Shown here: one piece after another, positions 1 to 10,443 of the stretch | Layout of the letters: the number at the start of each line of letters is the position of its first letter | Numbering within the stretch: the first letter of the stretch is position 1 | Origin: Neovahlkampfia damariscottae | Taxonomy: Eukaryota > Heterolobosea > Selenaionea > Neovahlkampfiida > Neovahlkampfiidae | Reading direction: 5' to 3' | DNA length: 64,000 nt | NCBI GenBank assembly: GCA_016618085.1 | Contig: JABLTG010000046.1 | Coordinates: forward strand, 1 to 64,000 | Program-made: the position numbers and the translations under genes | Notes under the pieces: generated by a model | The model's input: the letters and a program-made list of their open reading frames with translations, nothing else | Told to the model about the DNA's origin: nothing | The model's database searches: none

Positions 1-178
1 AACCCAAACCCAAACCCAAACCCAAACCCAAACCCAAACCCAAACCCAAACCCAAACCCAAACCCAAACCCAAACCCAAACCCAAACCCAAACCCAAACC
101 CAAACCCAAACCCAAACCCAAAACCCAAACCCAAACCCAAAACCCAAACCCAAAACTCAAAACTCAAAACCCAAAACA
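1..178. repeat. Telomere repeat array, CCCAAA unit (G-strand TTTGGG)
   Basis: The first ~118 bases are perfect head-to-tail copies of the hexamer CCCAAA. After that, variants with an extra A (CCCAAAA) and CTCAAAA appear, and the array fades out by about position 205. C-rich strand on the 5' end of the window is the expected orientation for a left chromosome end. The clean-to-degenerate gradient moving inward is typical of telomere to subtelomere. TTTGGG is a less usual variant of the eukaryotic telomere motif. Confidence 0.96.
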
Positions 179-205
179 AACTCAAACTCAAAATCCAAAA
201 TCCAA

Positions 206-1259
206 GGGTTGTATGTTGATTTCTGATCATCAAGAACTCACTTGTAACTCCATGATGTTTTGAATGAACAGATGGGAATGTAGATGTTTGAAGTTGTCTA
301 TTAACCCACAATAATTTTAAATACAAATGAAAAAACTAAATTTTATCAAATTTTGTTTATTGTCCAGAGATATTTATTACTTTATTTTTGAAACGAAATC
401 ATCGTTTCAACAACTATTTCTGAAGAAGCGATGGCCAAAGTAAAATTGTTTAACAACATTCGGATTTGCAATATGCAGGTATCCTAGTCTATTGCTTCGT
501 TTGAAAATCTTTGTTTCAGAAATACAACGTTGTTTTAGATATCAATGACAAGCCTAGATTCATAGTGAAAGTTTTTCTGAGAAGAATTGAATAAGCAATG
601 GATGAAAGGTGATTGGAAAAAAAGAGATTTGATGAAATAAGTACATAAATATGATACACATCGAGTAAAATTGATTCCACAGTTTGAATCGTTCATGGAG
701 TTTGATGAAAATTTTTGGGTATTCAATTTGGGCAATGAAATATTTTTTGATGTTTCTTTGGGTTTAGGGTCTAGGAATAAGGAAATTAAAATTTAACATT
801 TATTCATTTGAATTGGAATTTGAATTTTTGTTTCATGTTTTAAAAACGATGCAATTGATGCATTTGCATAATTACAAAATTCACTTATTTCAGAAAATTT
901 GAAATTGTATTGACAATTTACCGATCTTGAAGTGAGCTTAACCTGGGTTGCATACATATATTTCTTTTCATATTGAGATTAATTTTTGAGGTGATGATCA
1001 AATCATGTAGTTGTTGATTGGGTGGTGAATTTTCAAAACGAAAATGTCTGCATCTGTAAAAAGTTTTCAGAATCAAGTTTTGATTCACAAACTTGGGTTC
1101 TGAGAGTGAAGTTAATTATTCAAGAAATAACAATGACTTTGTACTAACATAATATCTCTTTCGTTTTTTGATTAATGAAATGAGCTGAAAGAAAAAAATT
1201 TTCAAAGGGCAACTAAAAAATTAAAAGTTTAATATTTCCTCCAGTTGTGATGATAATAC
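206..1259. other. Gene-free subtelomeric stretch
   Basis: I see no convincing coding region here. Open frames are short and have no recognisable motifs. A single interstitial telomere-like string TTTGGGTTTAGGG lies at 757-769, in inverted orientation relative to the terminal array. The rest is unique AT-rich sequence. Confidence 0.6.
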
Positions 1260-2060
1260 TCACCAGTATCAATAATATATTTCATCTAATAAATCTATTG
1301 TTTTTTGAATTTCTTTTATTGTTATATTTTTCAAACTTCAATTGCAATTTTTTCAAGATTAACATTTGTTTGTGGAGCTTTTGCTGCAATTCTTGTCCAA
1401 AACATACCCCAAATGAACTCTATTGGATTCATTCAAGCTGGATGAACCCACAATGGTATTTCTAAAGTGTCAATTAATTCCATTGTTTCTTTTGCTGAAT
1501 GAGTCGAATCTCCATCTTGACAAAAATGATACAATGGTTTGTCTGTTTTTTCAGACCTGCCAATATTTTCATCAAGAGATGTTTTTATTACAACATCAAT
1601 GATTTTTCTATAATCATCACCATTTAAATTCTTGTCAAAACAAATCAAATCTGTTTTGAAATCATAACTAATGCCAGCAAAATGCTTATTTAAGGATTTT
1701 CCATGAGGTATTTTATAATCTTTGTATGTTTTCCAACAAAACGATAATACCTTCTTGTTTCATATTGATTTGAAGATGATGTTTCATCATTAAGTAAAAC
1801 TGATCTTTTTTTATTTTTTCCATGTTTTTTTGCAATATGCACCCTTTTTTTTTTCAACATCAGTTAATAAATGTTTAAATCGTTGGTAGTGTGCAATAAC
1901 TCGATGTTTTTGATCCTATTTCTCTATTGTGCTGAATGATGGTGCATTTTTTGGATCATTTTTCTTCCAAATATGATGGAGGAAAAAAGTATCGACTTTC
2001 TTCACAAAAACAACAGTCAAAGAAGAAAAAATATTTCAATGATATAAATGAAGGAGTTCT
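1260..2060 (-). mobile_element. Degraded Tc1/mariner-type DNA transposon (DDE_3 transposase relic)
   Basis: On the minus strand, fragments of a DDE_3/IS630-Tc1-mariner transposase can be read in order. There is a possible HTH tail with an RIWKKND-like string (about 1950-1990), a stretch containing NDETS (first acidic residue, about 1790), HFAGISYD (about 1670), CQDGDSTHSAK (second Asp, about 1510) and MNPIEFIWG (third Glu, about 1420). Spacing and order fit a ~340-residue transposase. The frame is broken by in-frame stops, including TAG near 1919 and TGA just before MNPIEF, and by at least one frameshift around 1740-1760. It therefore cannot be active. I could not identify convincing terminal inverted repeats or a TA duplication. 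Family assignment rests on the two acidic-motif regions, which are clear. Confidence 0.82.
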
Positions 2061-2848
2061 TCGTAGTCAAACCATCTTGCTAATTGTCACAACCTCAAGC
2101 AGAAAACTTCATTTCGGATGATTAACGATTCTTTAAATCACTTTGATCATCAAACTTTAATAGATAAAGGATGGGGATGAAATGATCGAAGAAATTAGAA
2201 AATATTTCATTCAAAAGGATGCTTAATTTCGATTTGGTTCCCTGAACCAAATATAAAACCTTGTTCAACATGATCATTTCTTTTGGATATCCTGTTTAAG
2301 TTATTTGTACTATTCAAATGGACACTTCTGTTGTTAGGTTCATGTGATTTTGCTCTTTTTGCTGGAAGAACTTCAATGTGTTCAAATAATTTTCCTTTGT
2401 TGCAATCAAAGAATTTTTCCAAGATTTCTTGAGAAGAAAAGTTTCACTTTCTTCTTCAACATTTTCTTTGAATTTCTCTTGTCAATTCCTTCGTTGTTCA
2501 TATTTCTTTTGAGAAAACGGTGAGATCAAAAAAGGTATAGGGTGAGTAGTTCAGGAAGAAAAAAAACCAATAGAGTTGTTTCAGCTTAGACCAACTTTTG
2601 TAGGTTCAGATCAAACCACGATATAGGATGAGCCCTGGGGACATTTCAAAGATTTTCATGGAATCGACTTGTACGCTGATTAAAATGAAAAGTGAATTTG
2701 CATCAACCTCTAAATTTCAGATTTTTCCACAATCATAAGTTTTATCCAAACAAAACCAAAATGATCCAAACAAAAAATTAATCCAAAAACTCCAAAAAAC
2801 ACACCAAAAACCAAAAAATAACTATCCAAACTTAGAAAAACATAAGAA
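2061..2848. other. Subtelomeric spacer without clear genes
   Basis: A 71-codon minus-strand open frame (2207-2422) lies upstream of the transposase relic and could be decayed N-terminal transposon sequence, but it has no diagnostic motif. The 2730-2840 part is very A-rich, with runs of CCAAAAA-like words. I see no other gene. Confidence 0.5.
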
Positions 2849-2920
2849 GGGGCTTTAGCTCAGGGGTAGAGCAGGCGACTCCAGATCGTCAGGTCGCGGG
2901 TTCAATTCCTTCAAGCCTCA
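2849..2920 (+). tRNA. tRNA-Trp (anticodon CCA)
   Basis: A 72-base cloverleaf folds well. The acceptor stem GGGGCTT pairs with AAGCCTC (one G-U), with discriminator A. The D-arm is GCTC/GAGC with a 7-base loop. The anticodon stem GGCGA/TCGTC (one G-U) encloses the loop CTCCAGA, giving anticodon CCA for UGG codons. The T-arm GCGGG/CCTTC carries loop TTCAATT and has one C-U mismatch and one G-U. Internal pol III boxes are visible: A box TAGCTCAGGGGTAGAGC and B box GGTTCAATTCC. There is no intron and no encoded CCA. A CCA anticodon means UGG only, consistent with TGA being a stop here. Confidence 0.93.
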
Positions 2921-2924
2921 TATA

Positions 2925-2935
2925 TTTTTTTTTTT
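2925..2935 (+). terminator. RNA polymerase III oligo-T terminator of tRNA-Trp
   Basis: An uninterrupted run of 11 T residues starts 5 bases after the tRNA 3' end, as expected for pol III termination. Confidence 0.85.
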
Positions 2936-3178
2936 GGTCAAATCTTTGACTTGCATAACTTCTTGTGATTATTTGTTCAAATTAATTTCACCTCATTTAT
3001 TTCCTGAACGGGAAAATCAGGCTGTGTAAAGATTTTCATGATTCAACACTTTCATATTTTGGTTGATAATTCAATCAGCTCTAATGTTAAAACAGAAACA
3101 AATTCATTTTTTGGACAAAAGTATTGGTATTTTTCCACCCTTTTCCTCCATTGGAATAAGCTAAAAATCAAAATTTAT

Positions 3179-4170
3179 TTATTCTCCAATTTTCACTCTT
3201 TTGAAAGATGAAATTATTTTTCCAACAACGTTTGCAACTGATTTTTTGTTATCTAATATCCAAGGTTGTTCATACAAAACAATTTGGTTGTAATATTTTT
3301 TCAACCTTCCTTCAATAATTTTATCTGCCACTGAAACTCTATCTGCCATTTTATTTTTAATTTCTTCCATTAAAATTTCCTTTTCTTTTTCAATATCTTC
3401 ATTTGGAACATCTTTAATTTCAAGATATTTTGGTTCCATTGCAGTAATCTATATAACTTTAGAAACAAAATATTATCAAACTTGCATGCATAAATCTTGA
3501 CCAATTTTTGCACTCTCTTCATTATTTAATATTGAAACCATTGAACAAATAGTTCCAAGATTTTTTGATAATTCATTATGAACATAGCCGTATAATTTTT
3601 CATTTTTGGATGATTCAATTTTTTCAACTTTTCCAATCATAATATTTTCTCCAACTTTTGAAATTAAATTTTGAATTTCAGATGAATATTTTTCTTTTAA
3701 ATCATCTTTGGATATATTTCCTTTTGAAAATTCATTTACCATTGAATTTAAAATATTTTGAAATTCTTCTCTTCTTGCAACAAAATCTGTTTCTGAGTTT
3801 AACTTGAAATTAAAATAAAATAAATGAATACTTCAACTAAAACACCAATATTATTTTCAATTTTCATTCCAACCTAAAGAATATTTTATTTTTTTTAAAA
3901 TTTACTAATCCTTGTGAAGTATTTCTTTCACCTTTTATATTAGCAGTTTGAATTCCTTTTTTTCTTAACCATTCTTTTGCTTTTTCAATATCACCATCAG
4001 ATTCTTCTAATGCTTGTTTACACTTCAAAAATGAGTCTTATTAAAATTTGTTTTACTTTTCCTAAAGGACTTAAAGTGATTTGTCTTAATTCTTTAACCT
4101 TTTCAATTGGTACTTTTGTTTGATATCTTCTTGTATTTTTTAAAATATTTCTGGAAAATCTAACAAACAT
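3179..4170 (-). CDS. TSFM: Elongation factor Ts, mitochondrial
   Basis: EF-Ts recycles EF-Tu from its GDP to its GTP form during organellar translation. The N-terminus starts MFVRFSRN, basic and Ser/Arg-rich as in a mitochondrial presequence. It is followed by the UBA-like start signature (LRQ, SPLGK, KQALEE, GDIEKAKEWLRKKG) and QGLV. The C-terminal half has the family features EPKYLEIKDVP, a Glu/Lys-rich helix, KIIEGRLKKYY and the YEQPWI string. Several short introns interrupt it, for example 3446-3479, which restores CMQ-ITAMEPKY. Length is about 290 residues, normal for TSFM. The start ATG at 4168-4170 shares a ~60-bp divergent promoter with NDUFAF2. Presence of this gene argues for a mitochondrion with its own translation. 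Confidence 0.88.
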
Positions 4171-4202
4171 CTTCTTCACAAATCTAATTCAATAAATTTA
4201 GA

Positions 4203-4222
4203 CCAATCAAATCAAACCAATC
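4203..4222. promoter_or_regulatory. Double CCAAT motif between EF-Ts and NDUFAF2
   Basis: CCAATCA (4203-4209) and CCAATC (4217-4222) lie in the 60-bp gap between two divergent starts (4170 minus and 4231 plus). The motif recurs before every start in the window. A role as promoter is inferred from position only. Confidence 0.6.
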
Positions 4223-4230
4223 TTCAAAAC

Positions 4231-4708
4231 ATGAAAGCATTGAAAAATTTCTTTCAAAAAAACAAAACTACAGTGGTAGGAAAAGATAAATTGGGAAATA
4301 TTTATTCAGTACACCTTACAGATGGATATGAAAGAAGACTTGTACAACATCCAACAGAAACCTTCCCAGATATGAGAAATATACCAGTTGAATGGTGAAT
4401 ATATTTTATATATCATTTTTAATTATTATAATAGGGTTTCTTGGTTAAATAAAACTAGATTAGAACCACCTTCTGAAGAACTTTCTGAAGCATTGGAAAA
4501 AGAGAGAGAAAGAAGAAGAAAGAATGCAGAAGAATGGGATAGAGAAGATGAAAGAATGAGATTACAAGAAATGGCACTGAGGCAATCTGGTCAATTTCAA
4601 ACAAATGATACACAAAGTATGGAATATATTTTAAAAAGAGCAAATAAAGAAGATGATGACTTAAAAAAAATTGAACAATATAATACAAATTTAAAAGAAG
4701 AAAAATAA
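4231..4708 (+). CDS. NDUFAF2: Complex I assembly factor NDUFAF2 (NDUFA12/B17.2-like)
   Basis: This 145-residue protein belongs to the NDUFA12/B17.2L family, small matrix proteins that act in NADH dehydrogenase assembly. The sequence shows the family core: VGKD-x-x-GN-x-Y near residue 17, an ERRLVQHP string, then PVEWVSWL followed by R-x-EPPSEEL. One 40-base intron (4395-4434) splits the EWV codon region, and splicing it out leaves exactly 146 codons. The tail is long, charged and helical (KERERRRKNAEEWD), as in NDUFAF2 rather than the structural subunit NDUFA12, so I favour the assembly factor. It implies a respiratory complex I. Confidence 0.85.
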
Positions 4709-4764
4709 AGGATTATTCTTTTTCAAATGTAATAAATATCACTTTCGAATTTGAATGTAGTTGT

Positions 4765-4771
4765 CCAATCA
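4765..4771 (+). promoter_or_regulatory. CCAATCA element 6 bases before the TUT/PAP start
   Basis: The motif GTCCAATCA ends only 6 bases before the ATG at 4778, implying either a very short 5' UTR or an initiator-like role. Confidence 0.55.
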
Positions 4772-4777
4772 AATTGC

Positions 4778-5825
4778 ATGGTAAAACGAAAAAGAAAGGA
4801 AGAAAAAGAAGAAGATAAAAATAAAAAAAAAAAGAAACTTTCAGAATCTGATATTGAATTAAATCTTATCATTAATAAAATAGAACCAAAAAAAATTCAT
4901 ATAAAAAGAACTAAACAAGTTTTGAAAGAAGTATCAGATTTTATTAATGAAAAACACGATTGTCAAACATTTTTATATGGTTCTTGGAAATGTGGATTAG
5001 CAATTAATCAAAAAAGTGATTTAGATATCAGTAAGATTAAAATAATATTCAACCTTTATTTTTAAGGTTTATTACCAAATTCAAAATTAGATATAGAAAC
5101 AGAAAATATTTTTTTAAAGAAAGTATTTAATCATTTTAAAAAACATAGTAAATTTAAATACTTTTTTAATATTATTATTAGTTAAATTAAAATGGTAAAA
5201 TATTTATTGATCCTTTAATTTTTTTAGTCTGTATATTCCAGCAAAGCATCCATTAATAAAATTATTTACAGATGGTGTAATCATTGATATTTCAATGAAA
5301 GATAAAAATTTTGATAGAGATGAATTAATTATAGAATATCTTAATTCATATCATAATTGCAGAGAAGTAATGTTATTATTAAAATATTGGGCAAAGATTA
5401 AAAGATTAATAAATACACCAAAAGATAATAATCATTTTAGTTCATATGTTTTTTATATTATCGTTTTAAATTTTTTTGTTAAAAATATAGAAAAAGAAGA
5501 AGAGAATAAATCAAGTTTTGATTTAATTTTTGAATTTTTTAAATATTATTCAAATTTTAATTTTGATTATATTATTTCAATAAATAGAAAAAAAGAAATG
5601 TTAAGATTTGATTATACACATCATCCAATGTATTATTTCTTTTAAATGAATATATTTATTCTATTTTTTAGGTTTGTTGAATGTCCACATTTTATTGGAA
5701 ATAATGTTTGTTTATCTTTGAATCATAATAATTTTGATTTATTTTTAAGAGAATGTGAAAATGCTTTAATTCAAATACAAAATGGTGAAATAAATAAAAT
5801 TTTTAAATGGGATCTTCTTCAATAA
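4778..5825 (+). CDS. Non-canonical poly(A)/terminal uridylyl transferase (Cid1/Trf4-like)
   Basis: This is a template-independent RNA nucleotidyltransferase of the pol-beta superfamily, adding A or U to RNA 3' ends. A lysine-rich N-terminus (about 30 residues, NLS-like) precedes the catalytic motif LYGSWKCGLAINQKSDLDIS, with G-S and the paired aspartates D-x-D. The third acidic residue is in GVIIDIS. The central domain follows (REVMLLLKYWAK, typical of the family), and a short PAP-associated segment ends with VECPHFIGNN. Three short introns are needed (about 5029-5066, 5159-5228, 5640-5671). At about 300 residues it is a small family member without zinc fingers. The uridine-versus-adenine preference cannot be told from sequence alone. 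It ends 22 bp from the convergent kelch gene. Confidence 0.75.
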
Positions 5826-5847
5826 GAGGAAGAGATTATTAATCCAT

Positions 5848-6968
5848 TTAAAAAATAAATTCAATATCCATAAAATTATAATCATTTACAAAATATTTTA
5901 ATCTTTCAAATGGTAATTTTTCAAATGAATAAATAAAAATATCATTATATCTTTTACCTGTATCATATCCAAATAAAATAAATATTGATGATATTAATTC
6001 ATTAGATATAGTAATATGATTATATCTCTTTGGTGGTGCTATTTTAGATGTAATTCTATCCCATTTCTCATTTTGAAAATTGAATGAAAAAAATGAATTA
6101 GTTGAAGATATACTTGTTAATCCACCAAATAAATATAATTTATCATTTAAAATACAACCTAATAAATTTAATCATTTAATAATAAATATATTACATTGAT
6201 GTCCACTTCTCTTTTCAGGTGATAAATAATTTAATATTTTTATTTCTCTCCATTGAAATGAATTTAAATTTAAACAATGAAAATCATTTAAAGCATTTCC
6301 ATTAAATCCACCAAATACATACCTTTTTTTATTTTTTTAAAAATATTAAAATTACAATTGATCATTTCTTAAAATAGTTTGACTAAAATATCTTGGTGAT
6401 GGTTCAATACCAATAGTTTTTAAATTATTCCATTCTTTATTTTCTAAATTCAAAATTTTAATTCCTTTGAAAAAGTTTTTATTTCTTTTTCCTCCAAATA
6501 AATAAATGGTATTATTATATAATACAGAAGATGAATAATATCTTCCTTCAAAATTACCTTTCGTTTTAATTTTATTCCAAATTAAATTATTTAAATTTAA
6601 TTCATAAATATCTGAACAATAATCACCATCATATCCTCCTATTATATACATTCTATTTTCTAATCTATTGCATGTATGCCCTATTTGTTTGAATAATTAC
6701 TTCTTTTTTACCTTCTCGTTTACTTGGTATATTTCCAATTTGTTTAAATGTTAATTCTCTCCAAATACATCCTATTGTATCAAATGAATATAAATCATTC
6801 AATCTGTCAGTCCCATCATATCCTTTGTTTTTTAATTCACTAAATACAGTAAATACCTCCAAATATATAAATGAATTGTTTATATAACACTGAACCCACT
6901 CCATTTCTTGGTTTTGGAATTGAATTCTCATTTATTTCAATTTCTCTCCAATTTTTCATTTGAGTCAT
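5848..6968 (-). CDS. Kelch-repeat protein
   Basis: About 340 residues made almost entirely of kelch repeats, which fold as a beta-propeller. Visible blades include YIFGGYDGTDRLNDLYSFD, MYIIGGYDGDYCSDIYELN and IYLFGGKRNKNFF, and later ILFGYDTGKRYNDIFIYSFE, each with the double-Gly and following Tyr/Trp pattern. No BTB, F-box or catalytic domain is visible. Short introns split it, and the first one (about 34 nt) joins IFG to GYDG. The start is set at 6968, the first ATG after the CCAAT pair at 6995-7005. Kelch-only proteins act as scaffolds, for example RABEPK/GPP130-type or muskelin-like proteins. I cannot assign an orthologue. Confidence 0.8.
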
Positions 6969-6994
6969 TCAACCTGCACACAACAAATTCTTTG

Positions 6995-7005
6995 ATTGGA
7001 CCAAT
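6995..7005. promoter_or_regulatory. Palindromic ATTGGACCAAT before the kelch gene
   Basis: An 11-base perfect palindrome, ATTGG-A-CCAAT, lies in the 50 bp between the cyclophilin stop and the kelch start. It is a back-to-back pair of the window-wide CCAAT motif. Confidence 0.55.
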
Positions 7006-7017
7006 AAAAAAACAAGT

Positions 7018-7880
7018 TTATTTTTTTCTTTCTAATTTACCGCATGAAACAATTTTCAATTCCTTTATTGGTGAATCATTTTTTGTTTCAATTTCATTTT
7101 CAATTTCATCAACCAAATCCCTTTTTAAAGAATTTAATCTTAAAAAAATAAAAATACATTGTTAAACATCTTCCAAATACAACATTTCTTCCATTTAAAA
7201 ATGAATTATCAAGTGTTGAAATATAACTTAATACATTAAAATTAATATATTGAAATTACAATTGTGATGAATTTGTATCTTTCCTTTCTAAATTTGACAT
7301 ACTTACAGATCCAATAAAATGTGGAATTTTGAAGTTTTCTTATATTTTAAACTATAATAGGATTTACCATCATCAAAATGTTTTCCATAAATGGATTCAC
7401 CACCTTTTTTTTTTTAATGTTATTTAAATATCATTTTACCTGTTCCATCATTATTAATTATATCTCCACCTTGAATAATATAATCTCGAATCATTCGATG
7501 TATTTTTGTATTAGTATATCCATTTTCTTTTCTCAATGCCAATTGTTTAAAATTTTCAACAGTTTTAGGTACAATCTAAAATGTTTAAATATTATTAATA
7601 AACAAACTGTTCCATATAAACCAATAACTAATCTACCATATGGTTTTGAATCATAATTTAAATCAAAATAAATTAAATCAGTTATTGGTAATTCATCAAC
7701 ATCCATCTCTTTTCTTTCTTCAGTTTCAACTTTTTTATTTTTTATTTTTTGACTTGAATGTACATAATGAACTACTAAAGGAATTGAAAGTATCACTACA
7801 AGTGATGATAATTGTGGTCTATAAGTTGAAGGATAAAAAAATCGAAAAATAGTTCGTTTGTTCTTTCCAAAAAATACCAT
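7018..7880 (-). CDS. Membrane-anchored cyclophilin (peptidyl-prolyl cis-trans isomerase)
   Basis: Cyclophilins catalyse Xaa-Pro isomerisation. The N-terminus is basic and followed by a hydrophobic segment (LSSLVVILSIPLVVHYV, about residues 24-40), which reads as a signal anchor. The cyclophilin fold comes next: YFDLNYDSKPYGRLVIGLYG, PKTVENFKQLA, then IHRMIRDYIIQGGD (RxIxxFxxQGGD with F changed to Y/I), SMSNLERKDTNSSQF, LDGK-like FLNGRNVVFGR, and a final IVSCGKL. The canonical catalytic Arg is present. Four short introns are required, including one between NSSQF and YISTL. It is divergently transcribed from IRE1 150 bp away, which fits a role in protein folding in the secretory pathway, although a mitochondrial inner-membrane location is not excluded. 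Confidence 0.83.
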
Positions 7881-7905
7881 GATTTTTGAACTAAAATATA
7901 TTTCT

Positions 7906-8016
7906 ATTGGTTAACACAATCAATTCAATTACATGGATATTTCTGTTAAAAATTAAATTAATTATATCAAAAATATTGAATTTTTAAAAATACAAGGAAA
8001 TTAATTTTGGACCAAT
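7906..8016. promoter_or_regulatory. Bidirectional promoter, cyclophilin / IRE1
   Basis: The 151-bp gap between the divergent starts contains ATTGG (7906-7910) facing the cyclophilin and CCAAT (8012-8016) 15 bases before the IRE1 ATG. I see no clear ER-stress element. Confidence 0.5.
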
Positions 8017-8031
8017 GAAATTAGTTGTTCA

Positions 8032-10353
8032 ATGCCACGTCACCTGTTTCAATGTCTATTATTACTTATGATTCTAACTTTCACAGTTTGTGAAGTGAAA
8101 GATAAATTACCTGTAGCAAAAATGTAAGATAAATTTTATGTTTTTCAAACTTTTGGGAAAGTGACTCAAAAAATTATTATGTTGTCACTTTAGATGGAAC
8201 CTTATATTGTTTAAATGATCAAAAAATAAGTTGGAAATATAATACAAATAAACCAATGTTAAGTTCACATCAAGATGAAATTACTACCAATTTTGCGATA
8301 CCTTCAGTTAATGGAAATATATTTTTATCATCTCCAAATGGAATAAAAAAGTTACCATTTAATATAAGACAAATGGTTGATTTATCACCATTTAGTGCAC
8401 CAGATGGATCAATATATATTGCTAGTAAACAAAATTCAATTTATGTATTTGATAAATTTAATGGAAAATTAATTTGTAATTATGAAATTAATAAGAATAA
8501 TAAATGTAAAAAGAGAATTGAAAAATATACAAAAGAGAAATTATTATATATGATTAAAACTGATTATAGTTTAAATTCAATTGATTCACTTCATTCTAAT
8601 CAATTATGGAATATAACTTATTCTGAATTTTATCCATCTTTAATTAATCAAAAATTAAAGAATAAAAGTAGATATTCAGCATATTCAACATCAGATGGTA
8701 CATTATTTTCATATGATAATTTTAAAAAGAAATCAAATATTTTAAATTTTAAATCACAACCAATTTCAATATTTGAAAATATTGGTTTAAATTCAAATAA
8801 TAATTTTAATTTTTATAATATACCATCTATTACCTATGAAAATAATAAGGTTTATATAAATCAATTTAATAAGAATCTTTATGCAACTGAAACAGATTCA
8901 AATAAAATTACATTAAATAGAAAAATTGGTTTAAAATTCTTACCATCTATTGATTTAAATAATAAATTAATTGGTGAACATAAAATTAAAAATGAAAAAA
9001 TTTATTTACCATCTTCAAAAAATATTTTAAATGATGATTTATCAGATAATATTAATCAATTAATTTTAAATCAAAGAAATTTATTTTTAATTTTAATTTC
9101 TTTTTTTATTTTAATTTTAATTTATTTTAAATTTAAAAAACAAAAACAAGATTTAATTAAAAATATTAATGAAAATATTGACAAATCAAAAATTGGAAAA
9201 TTAAAAATAACCAATAAAATATTAGGAAAAGGATCTAATGGTACTATTGTATTTGAAGGATATTTTGAAGGTAGAAAAGTAGCAATAAAAAGAATGTTAA
9301 AAGAATTCTTTAATTTTGCTAATAAAGAAATATCATTATTAATTGAAACTGATCATCATCAAAATATTGTAAATTATTATACAAAAGAAGAAGATGATCA
9401 ATTTATATATTTAGCATTAGAATTATGTACTTGTACATTAAAAGAAATAATTGATAGTAATGTTGAATTTGATAGAATTAAAATGATAAATGAAATTGTA
9501 TCAGCTGTACATCATCTTCATTCTTTAAATATAGCTCATAGGGATATAAAACCTGAGAATATATTAATTTATAAAGATGGTAAAGCTAAATTAAGTGATA
9601 TGGGTCTTGCAAAGAAATTAAATGTTGAAAAAACATCATTTAATACTGTATCAGGTACAAGAGGTTGGTGTGCTCCTGAAATATTAAATGAAACAAAAAG
9701 AATGACAAAATCAATTGATATATTTTCATTAGGTTGTTGTATTTATTATTTAATGACTGAAGGAAAACATCCTTTTGGTGAAAATAAATTTAGAGAATAT
9801 AATATTTTAAATGGAAAATATCAATTAAATTCAAATAATAATATTTTAAATGATTTAACAATTCAAATGATTAATTTAAATCCAAATGAAAGAATAAAAT
9901 CAAATCAAATTTTAAATCATCCAACATTTTGGTCAGGTAACTTTTTTTTTTAATTTCTAAATAATAATAGATGATGAAAAATTAAATTTTATACAAGATT
10001 TATCAGATCATTTAGGAAAATATAAAAATAGTGATATTTTAAAAGAATTAAATGAAGCAAAATTATTTAATGAAAATGGTTGGAATTTTGATATTGATCA
10101 ATGTATTATTGATAATATTTTGAAATTTAGAAATTATAATTATAAAAATGTATCTGAATTAATTCGTTTATGGAGAAATATAAAATCACATTATCGTGAA
10201 TATGATCAAAGTGTTCAAGATTTATTATCTCCTCTTCCAAATGGTATTTTTACTTATTTTTCAAACAAATTTCCAAATTTATTTTTGACTTCATACTATC
10301 TTGTAAAAAAACATTGTAAAGAAGAATTTAAAAGATATTTTAGAGATGAATAA
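8032..10353 (+). CDS. IRE1: IRE1: ER stress sensor kinase/endoribonuclease
   Basis: A type I membrane protein of about 740 residues. A signal peptide (LFQCLLLLMILTFTVCEV) precedes a luminal beta-propeller-like domain with repeats such as DGTLYCLN and DGSIYIASKQNSIYVFD. One TM helix (LFLILISFFILILIYF) follows, then a kinase with G-x-G loop GKGSNG, VAIKRM, HRDIKPEN, DMG in place of DFG, and GWCAPEIL. The C-terminus is the KEN RNase domain. It retains the family string WRNIKSHYRE, with the Asn and His equivalent to human N906 and H910, and a PNGIFTYFSNKFPNL end. Two introns are seen: one after the signal peptide, and one at about 9937-9972 between kinase and KEN. The organism therefore has an IRE1 arm of the unfolded protein response, by non-canonical mRNA splicing or RIDD. 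Confidence 0.93.
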
Positions 10354-10383
10354 AATATTTTTTTAAATTTAGATTTTTTTAAA

Positions 10384-10411
10384 CCAATAAACTATTAATT
10401 AATTTCATTGG
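10384..10411 (+). promoter_or_regulatory. CCAAT and ATTGGTCA before the Spg1/Tem1 gene
   Basis: CCAAT (10384-10388) and ATTGG (10407-10411, followed by TCA) lie 33-60 bases before the ATG at 10444. Confidence 0.5.
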
Positions 10412-10443
10412 TCAACATCACAAAACTTGAAAACTAAAAAAAC

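Noticed and set aside
1418-1440. TGA in the middle of transposase motifs (PA-stop-MNPIEF) as a sign of TGA=Trp
   Set aside because: DJ-1 (41796), PreP-like (31337) and YjjX (58619) end with TGA where the families end, and the tRNA-Trp is CCA, so TGA is a stop. The transposase is just decayed.
1178-2590. Inverted GAGCTGAAAG / GTTTCAGCTT near 1180 and 2575 as transposon terminal repeats
   Set aside because: Only about 8 matching bases, no flanking TA duplication. Too weak to define the element ends.
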